The notes under the pieces were generated by a model. The model made no database searches. It saw nothing but the letters and a program-made list of their open reading frames with translations, and was not told the origin of the DNA. A DNA stretch of 9,386 nt, from the NCBI GenBank assembly GCA_002085355.1, contig NATN01000071.1:1-9386 (forward strand), read 5' to 3'. Shown piece after piece: positions 1 to 6,599 of this stretch. The stretch comes from Candidatus Zhuqueibacterota bacterium 4484_87. Its GTDB lineage: Bacteria > Zhuqueibacterota > Zhuqueibacteria > Thermofontimicrobiales > Thermofontimicrobiaceae. Made by a program: the position numbers and the translations under genes. Within the stretch, counting starts at the first letter, position 1. Each line of letters opens with the position of its first letter.

Positions 1-328
1 TCAATTCAATATCAAAAACATCGATGTCAGCAAAGCGTTTGAACAAGACGCCCTTTCCTTCCATCACCGGTTTTCCCGCAAGCGGGCCAATATTTCCCAA
101 TCCAAGTACTGCTGTTCCATTGGAGACTACAGCGACCAGGTTTCCCTTCGACGTATAAGTATAAACATCTTCGGGATTCTTTTCAATTCTGCGGCAGGGC
201 TCCGCAACACCAGGGGTGTACGCCATTGAAAGGTCCCTTTGAGTGACGCACGGTTTTGTCGCAATGACTTCAATTTTCCCGCGTCTCTCTCTGCTATGAT
301 ACTCTAACGATTCAAGTTTAAAATCCAT
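1..328 (-). CDS. Malic enzyme, N-terminal part (cut by the window edge)
   Basis: Oxidative decarboxylation of malate to pyruvate with reduction of NAD(P)+, in the cytoplasm. Translating the minus strand from the ATG at 328 gives 109 intact codons running off the left edge. The N-terminal malic enzyme domain is clear: SMAYTPGVAEPC at residues 34-45, with the family's catalytic tyrosine at 37; SNGTAVLGLGNIGP at 69-82; and EGKGVLFKRFADIDVFD at 90-106, with the conserved lysine at 92. The reading starts MDFKLESLEYH. An in-frame TAA lies 15 bases upstream of the ATG, so no longer start is possible. The match is to the bacterial MaeB-like class. Whether a C-terminal phosphotransacetylase-like domain follows cannot be seen, and cofactor preference cannot be told. 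It has its own promoter and a terminator separates it from the gene upstream, so it is probably a unit of its own. Identity is very secure; the symbol is left blank because the subtype is not resolved. Confidence 0.94.
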   Translation of the reverse strand, partial: MDFKLESLEYHSRERRGKIEVIATKPCVTQRDLSMAYTPGVAEPCRRIEKNPEDVYTYTSKGNLVAVVSNGTAVLGLGNIGPLAGKPVMEGKGVLFKRFADIDVFDIEL

Positions 329-335
329 AAGTCGC

Positions 336-353
336 GCGAAATTTTACTTTCGC
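336..353 (-). promoter_or_regulatory. Hairpin between Shine-Dalgarno and start codon of malic enzyme
   Basis: On the minus strand GCGAAA, six loop bases, then TTTCGC form a perfect six-base-pair stem in the 5' leader. It occupies 18 of the 30 bases between the Shine-Dalgarno and the ATG. Folding it leaves about 12 unpaired bases between them, which is nearer to a usable spacing. The stem is seen directly; a role in translation is inference. Confidence 0.5.
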
Positions 354-358
354 TTCAC

Positions 359-368
359 TCACCTCCTT
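359..368 (-). promoter_or_regulatory. Perfect but distant Shine-Dalgarno of malic enzyme
   Basis: The minus strand reads AAGGAGGTGA, fully complementary to the canonical 3' end of 16S rRNA. It ends 30 bases before the ATG at 328, far beyond the usual 5-10. The only nearer start-like codon is a GTG immediately next to it, whose frame closes after four codons, so that is not a gene. Confidence 0.7.
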
Positions 369-391
369 CGGGTTTGAAAGTTGTCGGGACA

Positions 392-420
392 ATTATATTT
401 GAATCTTTTCAAAATATGAA
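392..420 (-). promoter_or_regulatory. Probable sigma70-type promoter of malic enzyme
   Basis: On the minus strand TTCATA (415-420) is followed after 17 bases by a perfect TATAAT (392-397). Transcription would start near 385, giving a leader of about 57 bases that includes the Shine-Dalgarno and the hairpin. The element lies immediately downstream of the terminator hairpin, where an independent promoter is expected. The -35 match is only 4 of 6. Confidence 0.5.
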
Positions 421-430
421 AGCTAAAAGC

Positions 431-476
431 AAAATGACCTGAATTTTGCTCTATTTATCCAAATTCAGGCCATTTT
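431..476 (-). terminator. Intrinsic terminator-like hairpin
   Basis: Arms at 431-446 and 461-476 form a 16-base-pair stem around a 14-base loop. The single non-complementary pair is G-U in the minus-strand RNA but A-C in the plus-strand RNA, so the structure suits minus-strand transcription. In that direction it is followed by U-rich sequence (CATTTTGCTTTTAGC). It lies about 205 bases past the stop codon at 681 and just before the malic enzyme promoter, so it probably ends the upstream transcript and insulates the next gene. The U tract is interrupted, so it may be leaky. Confidence 0.6.
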
Positions 477-680
477 AAAAAAGCTTATCCTTATCAATAT
501 AAGTAAATCTTTTTTCATTGTCAAGCAATATATTTTTATTTTGCTAATTTTCTCATTTTAGAAATAATATTATGTCAAATTGCAATAGTACGTAATTATC
601 ATAAACAATCTCGCAAGCAATCAAATAACAGTATTTAGGAACATTCCCGATAAAAGCATTTGCTTAAAAATGATAGTTTA
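477..680. other. AT-rich intergenic stretch, nothing recognised
   Basis: This 204-base stretch between the stop of the DUF6930-like gene and the terminator is strongly AT-rich. I see no open frame of note, no tRNA or other folded RNA, and no repeat shared with the rest of the window. Only short 4-5 base-pair AT stems are present, as expected by chance. It probably serves as a long 3' untranslated region. Confidence 0.5.
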
Positions 681-1697
681 TTATCGCGACGCAAAAAATG
701 ATGTCATGCTCGCTTTAGCGCGTTCAAGATTGGGAAGATTTTTTACAAGTTCAATATCAAGACCCAATTTTTGAAAAAGAGATTTAAACAAAGGAAAGAA
801 AAAATCAGAACTCATCTGATATTTCACCGGAATAATTTTCAACTTGTTAAGTCCGTTTAAAATATTGACAGGAGTGGTGTGCAAAAAATCATTGAAATCA
901 CGAGCTGGCTTGAAAAGCTCAACGTTTAAAATACCTCCCGACTGTTTATCCACTAAAAGAAAAACCAATGGCGCATAAGGTCTGCCTTCTTCATCATTCA
1001 CGCCGAAGGGCGCTATGTAAATTTCCATTTCTACAATTGCCTCGCGAGTTGGCTTATCCATAATTTCGTTAACTACCGCTTGCGGCACCCTAAATGTTTG
1101 GTGCAATTTAACCACATTGGGCACTGATAGATATTCATCTTTCCATTCTCCTGATTCGCTTTTTACGCGAAAGAACTTTTTCGGATGCTCTTCATAAAAT
1201 AAATCTTCATCCTGCTGGAATCTTTTAACCACGGAAATAGATTGTTCCAGGACGTCCAGAAACACCTGCGCTTCATCCCTGTCAATAAAATACGGGAGAT
1301 ATCCGGCATGCATGGCGCGAAAAGTCGGGTAATCATTTGACCCACGAAATTTCAGGCCTAATTTCTTTATGATTTCCAGATCTTTTTTCTCGCAAAACTC
1401 TCTATCTTCATAAGAGATTTGTAGCTGTGTCATGTAAAAAAACATGCCGGAAAATTCTATTTCGTCTTTTGAGAGCAAATCAAATACACCAAGAGAAACA
1501 TCTCCCTGTAAAATGCAGAAAGCAAAATGCTCACTATTGTTCCCTAAAACACTCACATAAAAATTTTCTTCGTATTCTGGCAGAGAAAGTCCAAAAACAT
1601 CTGATTCGTACATCCATTCCCAGGGCGCTAATTCTTTTATTTTTTCAGCGTATTGATACAGTTGCTTCCACTGGTTCAGCGTTGGGGAGTTTTTCAT
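681..1697 (-). CDS. Uncharacterised cytoplasmic protein, DUF7309/DUF6930-like
   Basis: A 338-residue protein with no signal peptide or membrane segment, so probably cytoplasmic. From memory it resembles a two-domain family of unknown function named DUF7309 plus DUF6930. The N-terminal half carries APWEWMYESDVFGL (24-37) followed by a short beta-rich stretch (FYVSVLGNNSEHFAFCIL), which fits the first domain. The C-terminal part, with YAPLVFLLVDKQSGGILNVE and the final LPNLERAKA, fits the second. I chose the ATG at 1697 because GGAG at 1706-1709 precedes it with 8 bases of spacing; a GTG at 1706 would overlap that site. The gene follows the PorV-like gene by 49 bases on the same strand with no convincing terminator between, so cotranscription is plausible. 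No catalytic motif is evident, and family members are not known to take part in secretion, so the link may be positional only. Being a gene is near certain; the family name is moderately sure. Confidence 0.85.
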   Translation of the reverse strand: MKNSPTLNQWKQLYQYAEKIKELAPWEWMYESDVFGLSLPEYEENFYVSVLGNNSEHFAFCILQGDVSLGVFDLLSKDEIEFSGMFFYMTQLQISYEDREFCEKKDLEIIKKLGLKFRGSNDYPTFRAMHAGYLPYFIDRDEAQVFLDVLEQSISVVKRFQQDEDLFYEEHPKKFFRVKSESGEWKDEYLSVPNVVKLHQTFRVPQAVVNEIMDKPTREAIVEMEIYIAPFGVNDEEGRPYAPLVFLLVDKQSGGILNVELFKPARDFNDFLHTTPVNILNGLNKLKIIPVKYQMSSDFFFPLFKSLFQKLGLDIELVKNLPNLERAKASMTSFFASR

Positions 1698-1705
1698 TTT
1701 CCACA

Positions 1706-1709
1706 CTCC
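1706..1709 (-). promoter_or_regulatory. Ribosome binding site deciding the start of the DUF6930-like gene
   Basis: The minus strand reads GGAG, then eight bases, then ATG at 1697. The alternative in-frame GTG (1704-1706) overlaps this site and would leave no room for ribosome binding, so the ATG is preferred. Confidence 0.6.
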
Positions 1710-1746
1710 AGCATTTTATTAAAATCAGGAAACGACTACTTTCATT

Positions 1747-2796
1747 TCACAGAATTCCAATTATCACAGAGACCTGATGCCCAGAACCAAGCATTTTATA
1801 ATCACAAAAGCCGTAATCCAGGGAAAAATCAAGTCGATTTAGTTGATAACGGAAGCCAATACCTGCAGAGTAGCTTGAACTGACGTAAGAATCATTTTTC
1901 TCCAGAGAGATGTTTCGATATCCGGCTCGGAGTTTGAATGTTTGCCGCCACTGATACTCGATTCCGACATTTGCCTGCAACAATCCGTCTCGCGGATCCA
2001 CTGTATCAGTAGCAATGATAATTTTATGATTTTCATTTTGCGCGAATTGTCCCTGATCGCCAATGACTTCCATTGCCAGGCCAAGCCGAAAAAGAAGCGG
2101 CAAATCCCATCCTTGTGTCTCCAAAAAGGCAGGAGAAGAAATCGTCTCATTTTCACTCTGATACCAATTGTGATCAACGTGCAAATTATCTCCGTTCAGG
2201 CGCATTTCAGTACCCAAATTGCTCAGATTCACTCCCAGTTTCATTCCCAAAACTCCTGTATCGAGCAGCGCGCCAACATCGATTGCCACGCCGTTTGCTG
2301 TGAGAGTGTACGCGCCCTCACGGATATATTTGAGGGTAATCCCCAGGCTCAGGTGATTTGTAACAAACCTGCCGTAAGACACCGCAAGCATCATCGATTC
2401 CCAGGAAAAATATCTGCCCGTGCCCTGCGGTTGATCCAAAGTTGTGACTTCCATTTCACCGGAATTGAGAAACAAGGCGCTGATTCCGATGGCATCGTAA
2501 GAATTAATTGGCATCACAAAGCCGAGGAAACTGTATGACAAATCGAGATAATACTGATTTTGCGATCCAATGAGTGAAGGTTTCTTTACTCTGGGAATTC
2601 CAGCAGGATTCCAATAGAGCGCCGCTGCATTTTCAGCCGTGGCAACGCCGGCTTCGCCCATGGCGCTTTCCCGCGCGCTGACGCCAAACTTTAAAAACTG
2701 TGCCGCTGAAGTGCCCGTGCGATTAATTGTCTGCCCGAGGAGAGAAAAATTGGAAATTAAAAGCAGCGGAATAATGCTAATAAAATATTTTCTCAT
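1747..2796 (-). CDS. PorV/PorQ-family outer-membrane beta-barrel protein
   Basis: A 349-residue FadL-like outer-membrane barrel of the PorV/PorQ family. In type IX secretion PorV binds the C-terminal sorting domain of cargo and carries it from the translocon to the surface attachment complex; many FCB-group genomes also hold PorV-like paralogues of unknown role. A signal peptide covers residues 1-21 (hydrophobic core, then LLG before Q22). The family hallmark follows: SARESAMGEAGVA at 40-52 and NAAALYWNPAGI at 56-67. The rest is alternating amphipathic strands rich in Gly, Tyr and Phe, with repeated GI/GV-type strand starts to the C-terminus (VSVIIGIL). Length is usual for the family. A good promoter lies 31-58 bases upstream of the ATG, while the receptor gene is 374 bases away, so it can be transcribed on its own. 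Its neighbour 3.9 kb upstream encodes a protein with a sorting-type C-terminus, suggesting a dedicated partner. The family call is firm; true PorV function against paralogue is open. Confidence 0.9.
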   Translation of the reverse strand: MRKYFISIIPLLLISNFSLLGQTINRTGTSAAQFLKFGVSARESAMGEAGVATAENAAALYWNPAGIPRVKKPSLIGSQNQYYLDLSYSFLGFVMPINSYDAIGISALFLNSGEMEVTTLDQPQGTGRYFSWESMMLAVSYGRFVTNHLSLGITLKYIREGAYTLTANGVAIDVGALLDTGVLGMKLGVNLSNLGTEMRLNGDNLHVDHNWYQSENETISSPAFLETQGWDLPLLFRLGLAMEVIGDQGQFAQNENHKIIIATDTVDPRDGLLQANVGIEYQWRQTFKLRAGYRNISLEKNDSYVSSSYSAGIGFRYQLNRLDFSLDYGFCDYKMLGSGHQVSVIIGIL

Positions 2797-2826
2797 TAGA
2801 GAACCTGTTTAAATTTATTTTCGTAA

Positions 2827-2854
2827 ATTTTAAATACGAGTCTTAAAATTTCAA
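2827..2854 (-). promoter_or_regulatory. Sigma70-type promoter of the PorV-like gene
   Basis: On the minus strand TTGAAA (2849-2854) and TAAAAT (2827-2832) are separated by 16 bases, each one mismatch from consensus. Transcription would start near 2820, about 24 bases before the ATG at 2796. The two boxes fall within an all-AT inverted repeat (AAATTTTAA at 2825-2833, TTAAAATTT at 2843-2851, nine-base loop), which could be incidental or an operator. Classical Bacteroidetes use a different -33/-7 promoter, so this call assumes a conventional housekeeping sigma factor. Confidence 0.5.
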
Positions 2855-2872
2855 GCACTGATTCTGGAGATA

Positions 2873-2933
2873 ATCCCAATTAAAAATCCCAAATTACAAA
2901 TAAATTCCAAATTCAAATCTCGAAATTCCAAAC
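2873..2933. repeat. Degenerate short-unit repeat of the ATTCCAAAT type
   Basis: Four irregular units of the form AT(C/T)CCAAAT are seen, with CCAA cores at 2876, 2889, 2907 and 2928 and unequal spacing. Read on the minus strand it is a run of GGAATTTG-like words. I remember similar low-complexity runs as scattered intergenic elements in many environmental bacterial genomes, where they have no known function. It lies about 20 bases upstream of the PorV-like gene's promoter. Confidence 0.6.
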
Positions 2934-3038
2934 ATCCCTTTTGTAACCAGCCTCGAGCTGTATTAAAAGCTAAAAAATTTAATAAAAATCACGAAAAATT
3001 TATAAGTCTTTTAACTTATTTATTTTCAATAAAATATT

Positions 3039-3078
3039 CTTTGTGACCTTTGTGCCTACTTTGCGACCTTTGCGGTTT
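3039..3078. repeat. Tandem repeat of the CTTTGYGAC type, two 20-base copies
   Basis: Four CTTTG(T/C)G units start at 3039, 3048, 3059 and 3068, in a 9-11-9 spacing. They make two imperfect 20-base direct copies, the first with TG and the second with CG. The minus strand reads as runs of CGCAAAGG-like words. I remember this composition as a widespread unexplained intergenic element in genomes of unrelated phyla, often miscalled as short proteins. No open frame of significance covers it. Confidence 0.7.
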
Positions 3079-3130
3079 CAAAAGGCTTTTGATACAACCC
3101 CAGGGTTCAATTTATGTTCGTTTTTGTTTT

Positions 3131-3165
3131 CTTTTCTGCATCCCCGGCGCCTCTGCGGCTAAATC
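3131..3165. repeat. Second, decayed copy of the GCAGAG/GCAAAG-type repeat
   Basis: On the minus strand GGATTTAGCCGCAGAGGCGC is followed by a GC-rich interruption and GCAGAAAAG. This is the same short-word grammar as the block at 3039-3078, with GCAGAG in place of GCAAAG, and in the same orientation. It begins only 6 bases past the stop codon of the TonB receptor gene. Fewer intact units make it less certain than the first block. Confidence 0.5.
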
Positions 3166-3170
3166 CAAAC

Positions 3171-5684
3171 TCACCTTTCAGTTAAAGAAACCATAATCCC
3201 CAAATTCACTCTTCTCCCGATATCCCAGGCGCTCGGATCGCTCAATTCGCCGCCGATTCTTCCGTCCGAAGCGATCCAGAGGACATTGTACTTATCAAGC
3301 AAATTACGAATATCCAGGTAAGTCGAGAGAGTGATACTGGAATTAAGCTTCCAATTTTTGCTGATTTTCACATCAATATAAGACTGGTCACGCATTCTGG
3401 CATTGTTTGGCTTCATTTGAATGCTCAAATCAGGAACGTAGCCGGTGCGTGAAGGGAAATAAGTGTACGGTCTGGGCGAATTCCAGCGCCAAAGTAAATT
3501 TACGCTAATTTTATCCGGCGTTCCCAGCGCTAATTCTGTGATGAGTGTGTGACGCTGATCCCAAGAGAGATAAAATTCATCGTTGGGCACGGAAAATCCC
3601 CAGATGAAATAATTCATTCCCTGATTCGTGCTTCCGCTGAGGCCCTTTGCTGTCATGTAGGAGTAACTCAATTTCCCGGAAAAATGATGACTGTATCTTT
3701 TCTGAAAAACAATTTCAAATCCTTCTGAACTGCCGCCGGCCAAATTCACATATTGATTATAGCCGTCATCTTCCGCTTTGCTGTCAGATGCTAAAAATGT
3801 TTTTGTATCGACCAGCCCGGAAATATCCTTGTTAAAATAAGTAAGCGAAACCAGCCAGGAATCCCAAAACGTGCGCTTATAACTCACTTCGATAGCTTTG
3901 GTTTTCTCAGGTTTTAAGTCTGGGTTTCCGTACAGGGCTTTGACGCCTTTCTTCAGATTAAAATTTAAGCCCGTGAACATATAATCAAACATGGGAATTT
4001 GAAAGAAAAACCCATAGTTGATAAAAATGAAATCATCTTTTGTAATGGGAAAAGAAAATCCAATGCGCGGGCTCCATTGAGATTTCAGCGTTGCAGGCGC
4101 CCAGCCATTGATCTGCTGTTCATAATCCTCATTGGAAACCGGAATCCATTCTACGAGTGGCCTTTGAGCACGCGGATCCAAAAAGTCGTATCGCAGCCCA
4201 AGATTCATTACCACAATGTCGTTGTCGATTTTGTTTTGCAAATAAAAAGAACCACGATAGGGTCGATAATGGTAATAACTGTTAAAATTTAGCAGCTCTG
4301 CATCCAACAACGGTTTACCCCAGAAAGATTTCTGCGGCTCGTATTTGACCAGATCATTTTCCAGATTGAAATATTGAAATTCAAATCCCATTTTGAACTG
4401 CGCAATGGGATGAAATTGCGAAGTAAAATCTCCCTTGACAAGATAATTCACTTCTTTCGTGTCCTGCCACCACAAACGATTGCCGGAGAAGACAAAATAG
4501 TACCAGGGCAATTCATATTGATACGGCTCCATATTTTCAACTTCGGACTTTTTCCATTTTTTCATCTCCCGGTGAATCTGATAGCGGCTGAACTGTAGCG
4601 TGTAAAAAGTCCGCGACGACAGCGTATGCGTGAGCGATGCGCTCAGTCGAAGCGAGCGACTTTCGATTGGTGGCAAACCATTCAAATTGTAACGCCAGCG
4701 ATATTCATATTGACGGGAAAAGTTATTTGAATAAATCGCCTGCGTTACTATTTTAAAATTGTCACTCAGACGGAAATTTAGTTTGCCCACTGCATTTATA
4801 TGCCTCTCCATGGGCGGATCAAAATATTTTGTCAAATCCTGCCACCAGCGCGTATCTGAAATTCGTAAATTGGACGATAAAAAATAACCAACCCGATCGC
4901 CGATGATAGGGCCTGATGTCATCAATTCGAGTTCTGATTTATGATTGGATTTTTCTACTCCGATCCTGTCATCCACAGCACGCAAGAAAAATTCCTGATT
5001 CGTACCGCCCTGTTTGGTGACAATGTTAATCACACCGGACATGGCATTACCATATTCCGCGTTGAAGCCGCCGGTTTGGATGGTCATCTCCGCAATAGAT
5101 TGCTGAGGAAGTTGACTTGCATTTTCCCCTTGCATGCTTTCCTGAATCGGTAGCCCATCCACTAAATAGAGTACTTCTGTCGTTCGTCCGCCGCGAATAT
5201 GCAAATCTGAAGTGACACCCGGCTGCAAAGAAATGACATCCAGATAAGAATCCACCGGTAATTCGCTGATACTTCGTGCGCTCACCGAATGCATGGTTCC
5301 CGTGATGTCTTTTTGAATCAGAGGGCGCTGGGCAGTGACAACAATTTCTTTACCTAAATCGACTGCGACTTCTGACATTTTAATGTCAAGTTCAGTTTTT
5401 AAATCCATAATAATGCGAACGTCATCGACGATATAGGGCTGGTATCCGATCATGAGCACTTTTACCTGATAACTTCCGGCAGGAATGTGGTAAATGACAA
5501 ATTTTCCTTCTTCATTGGTCGCTGCGCCGTATCTTGTCCCAATGAGCATAACATTGGCGCCTATTAACGGCTCTCCAGTCGCCTTGTCTGTCACTTTGCC
5601 TTTTAGCAGTCCGGTTGTCCCGCTAAAAACATGACCGGAATAAATCAGGAAAAGCAATACTATTGTGAAAATCCGACTCTTCAT
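3171..5684 (-). CDS. TonB-dependent outer-membrane receptor with carboxypeptidase-regulatory-like domain
   Basis: An 837-residue energised outer-membrane transporter; ligand unknown. Signal peptide at 1-21 or so (basic start, hydrophobic core, SGHVFSG). A carboxypeptidase-regulatory-like beta-sandwich follows at about 25-105 (GKVTDKATGEPLIGANV at 29-45, TNEEGKFVI at 56-64). KEIVVTAQRPLI at 112-123 resembles a TonB box. The plug domain runs to about 225, with HIRGGR (162-167), LYLVDGLPI (172-180) and GNAMSGVINIVTK (212-224). The rest is a 22-strand-type barrel with many aromatic Tyr/Trp strands, and a typical last-strand region (DIRNLLDKYNVLW) near the end. Length is normal for ordinary receptors and shorter than SusC proteins (about 1000), and the lipoprotein beside it does not look like SusD, so this is not a Sus-type pair. 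The final strand (LGIMVSL) is followed by TER rather than ending on an aromatic residue. The ATG at 5684 has only a weak AGGT-type ribosome site. The lipoprotein gene lies 114 bases upstream. Confidence 0.95.
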   Translation of the reverse strand: MKSRIFTIVLLFLIYSGHVFSGTTGLLKGKVTDKATGEPLIGANVMLIGTRYGAATNEEGKFVIYHIPAGSYQVKVLMIGYQPYIVDDVRIIMDLKTELDIKMSEVAVDLGKEIVVTAQRPLIQKDITGTMHSVSARSISELPVDSYLDVISLQPGVTSDLHIRGGRTTEVLYLVDGLPIQESMQGENASQLPQQSIAEMTIQTGGFNAEYGNAMSGVINIVTKQGGTNQEFFLRAVDDRIGVEKSNHKSELELMTSGPIIGDRVGYFLSSNLRISDTRWWQDLTKYFDPPMERHINAVGKLNFRLSDNFKIVTQAIYSNNFSRQYEYRWRYNLNGLPPIESRSLRLSASLTHTLSSRTFYTLQFSRYQIHREMKKWKKSEVENMEPYQYELPWYYFVFSGNRLWWQDTKEVNYLVKGDFTSQFHPIAQFKMGFEFQYFNLENDLVKYEPQKSFWGKPLLDAELLNFNSYYHYRPYRGSFYLQNKIDNDIVVMNLGLRYDFLDPRAQRPLVEWIPVSNEDYEQQINGWAPATLKSQWSPRIGFSFPITKDDFIFINYGFFFQIPMFDYMFTGLNFNLKKGVKALYGNPDLKPEKTKAIEVSYKRTFWDSWLVSLTYFNKDISGLVDTKTFLASDSKAEDDGYNQYVNLAGGSSEGFEIVFQKRYSHHFSGKLSYSYMTAKGLSGSTNQGMNYFIWGFSVPNDEFYLSWDQRHTLITELALGTPDKISVNLLWRWNSPRPYTYFPSRTGYVPDLSIQMKPNNARMRDQSYIDVKISKNWKLNSSITLSTYLDIRNLLDKYNVLWIASDGRIGGELSDPSAWDIGRRVNLGIMVSLTER

Positions 5685-5693
5685 TTATTATTT

Positions 5694-5705
5694 TTGACCT
5701 GTCAA
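5694..5705. promoter_or_regulatory. Short perfect inverted repeat upstream of the TonB receptor gene
   Basis: TTGAC, two bases, GTCAA form a perfect dyad 9 bases before the ATG at 5684, overlapping the AGGT that is the best ribosome site available. A protein bound here, or pairing in the RNA, could affect translation or transcription of the receptor. The dyad has only five-base arms, so chance is a real alternative. Confidence 0.25.
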
Positions 5706-5798
5706 TAAAATATCTGCCAATAAAAATCCATGAATTAAATTTCCTAAAGCAAATCAATATCAAATCTCTTTTATCAGCATACTAACAAAACTTTCTAT

Positions 5799-6599
5799 TT
5801 ACGGAGGCGGCGGATCCGTATTGCACGGCGGATCATTTGCCATAACGGGTCCCTGTTTGCACCAGAATTTTCGATAAAATCCGTCGCCGGGAAAGTAATA
5901 ATGAATGCGCAAAGTCAAAGTATCTGACACAACCGAGTGATAATTTTTAAAAAGCTGAACTTCCGCTTGTGCATAAATCTCTTTTGGTTCGCCAAAAGCA
6001 ATGACCGAATCCACCGGAGCCAAATAGGTGGTGTCGCACTGGCGCATTTGAATGATCTCTTCGGGTTTGGTTCCCGGGACAATTGAATCATAAAAGGCAC
6101 ACGTCACCCAAATCGGGTTGAAAGAATTAGTTTTATGAATGCTTTTTCCGTCAATTCCTTGCTGATGCCAGACAAGCATATTGTTGCTGAAAAAGGTCAA
6201 TGAATCTCCCGGAGGAATGACCATATTTCTGACAAAATTCGTGTCCGTATAAACTACTTCTGCCCGCCACGTTTCAGTCTCATCTTTAGGCCAGAGATTG
6301 ACTTTAATGACGATCCATTTTTTCCCTTCCATAGCTTCGTCAAAATCATTCAAGACATTCACGCCAAATCGAATTACCCACTTTGAACGGTAGTCAAATT
6401 CTTCCATGGAAAGGTATTTCGGAGGCAATCTGAATCTGGTCTCAAAATGATTTTCCTGTGCAAAATCCATTCTGCCATTCTCGGAAAAGAGATAGACCTT
6501 CAACACTTCTACTCTTTCGGGACCTGAAGGAATTTTTTCCCTGCATGAAAAAATGATGAACAATATAGCAAACAGAAAAATGTGTCTCGTTTTTTTCAT
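5799..6599 (-). CDS. Predicted lipoprotein of unknown function
   Basis: A 266-residue exported protein. Residues 1-18 are a lipoprotein signal (KKTR, then a Phe/Ile/Leu-rich core ending IIFS) before Cys19, the likely lipidated residue. The -2 phenylalanine departs from the standard lipobox but is tolerated in FCB-type lipoproteins. The mature part is beta-rich with no membrane segment. It contains a short stretch typical of immunoglobulin-like folds (VIPPGDSLTFFSNN) and four further cysteines, two of them (FWCKQ and PPCNTD) near the end, so disulfides are possible in the periplasm or on the surface. The C-terminus ends in four prolines. I do not recognise the family, and it lacks SusD features (about twice this length and helical). 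It lies between the large secreted protein (94 bases upstream) and the TonB receptor (114 bases downstream), which suggests it works with one or both as an accessory or ligand-binding lipoprotein. The start ATG has only a weak GGA-type ribosome site. Confidence 0.85.
   Translation of the reverse strand: MKKTRHIFLFAILFIIFSCREKIPSGPERVEVLKVYLFSENGRMDFAQENHFETRFRLPPKYLSMEEFDYRSKWVIRFGVNVLNDFDEAMEGKKWIVIKVNLWPKDETETWRAEVVYTDTNFVRNMVIPPGDSLTFFSNNMLVWHQQGIDGKSIHKTNSFNPIWVTCAFYDSIVPGTKPEEIIQMRQCDTTYLAPVDSVIAFGEPKEIYAQAEVQLFKNYHSVVSDTLTLRIHYYFPGDGFYRKFWCKQGPVMANDPPCNTDPPPP

Noticed and set aside
1704..1706. GTG as the start of the DUF6930-like gene
   Set aside because: It overlaps the GGAG site that is well spaced for the ATG at 1697.
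1942..2538. 198-codon open frame on the plus strand
   Set aside because: It lies wholly antisense to the PorV-like gene, has no recognisable domain and a cysteine- and histidine-rich translation typical of a shadow frame.
3002..3019. ATAAGT/ACTTAT hairpin as a terminator after the receptor gene
   Set aside because: The six-pair stem has a single G-C pair and would be too unstable, despite a following run of T on the minus strand.
2873..3078. CRISPR-like array in the receptor to PorV-like gap
   Set aside because: Units are 8-20 bases, degenerate and nearly contiguous, with no constant-length repeat and spacer pattern and no cas genes.
3079..3107. Two small palindromes (CAAAAG-G-CTTTTG and AACCC-CA-GGGTT) as a terminator of the receptor gene
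   Set aside because: Their loops are only one or two bases long, and no U tract follows on the minus strand.
3171..6599. SusC/SusD-type polysaccharide uptake pair
   Set aside because: The receptor is 837 residues rather than about 1000, and the lipoprotein is 266 residues and beta-rich rather than a helical SusD of about 500.
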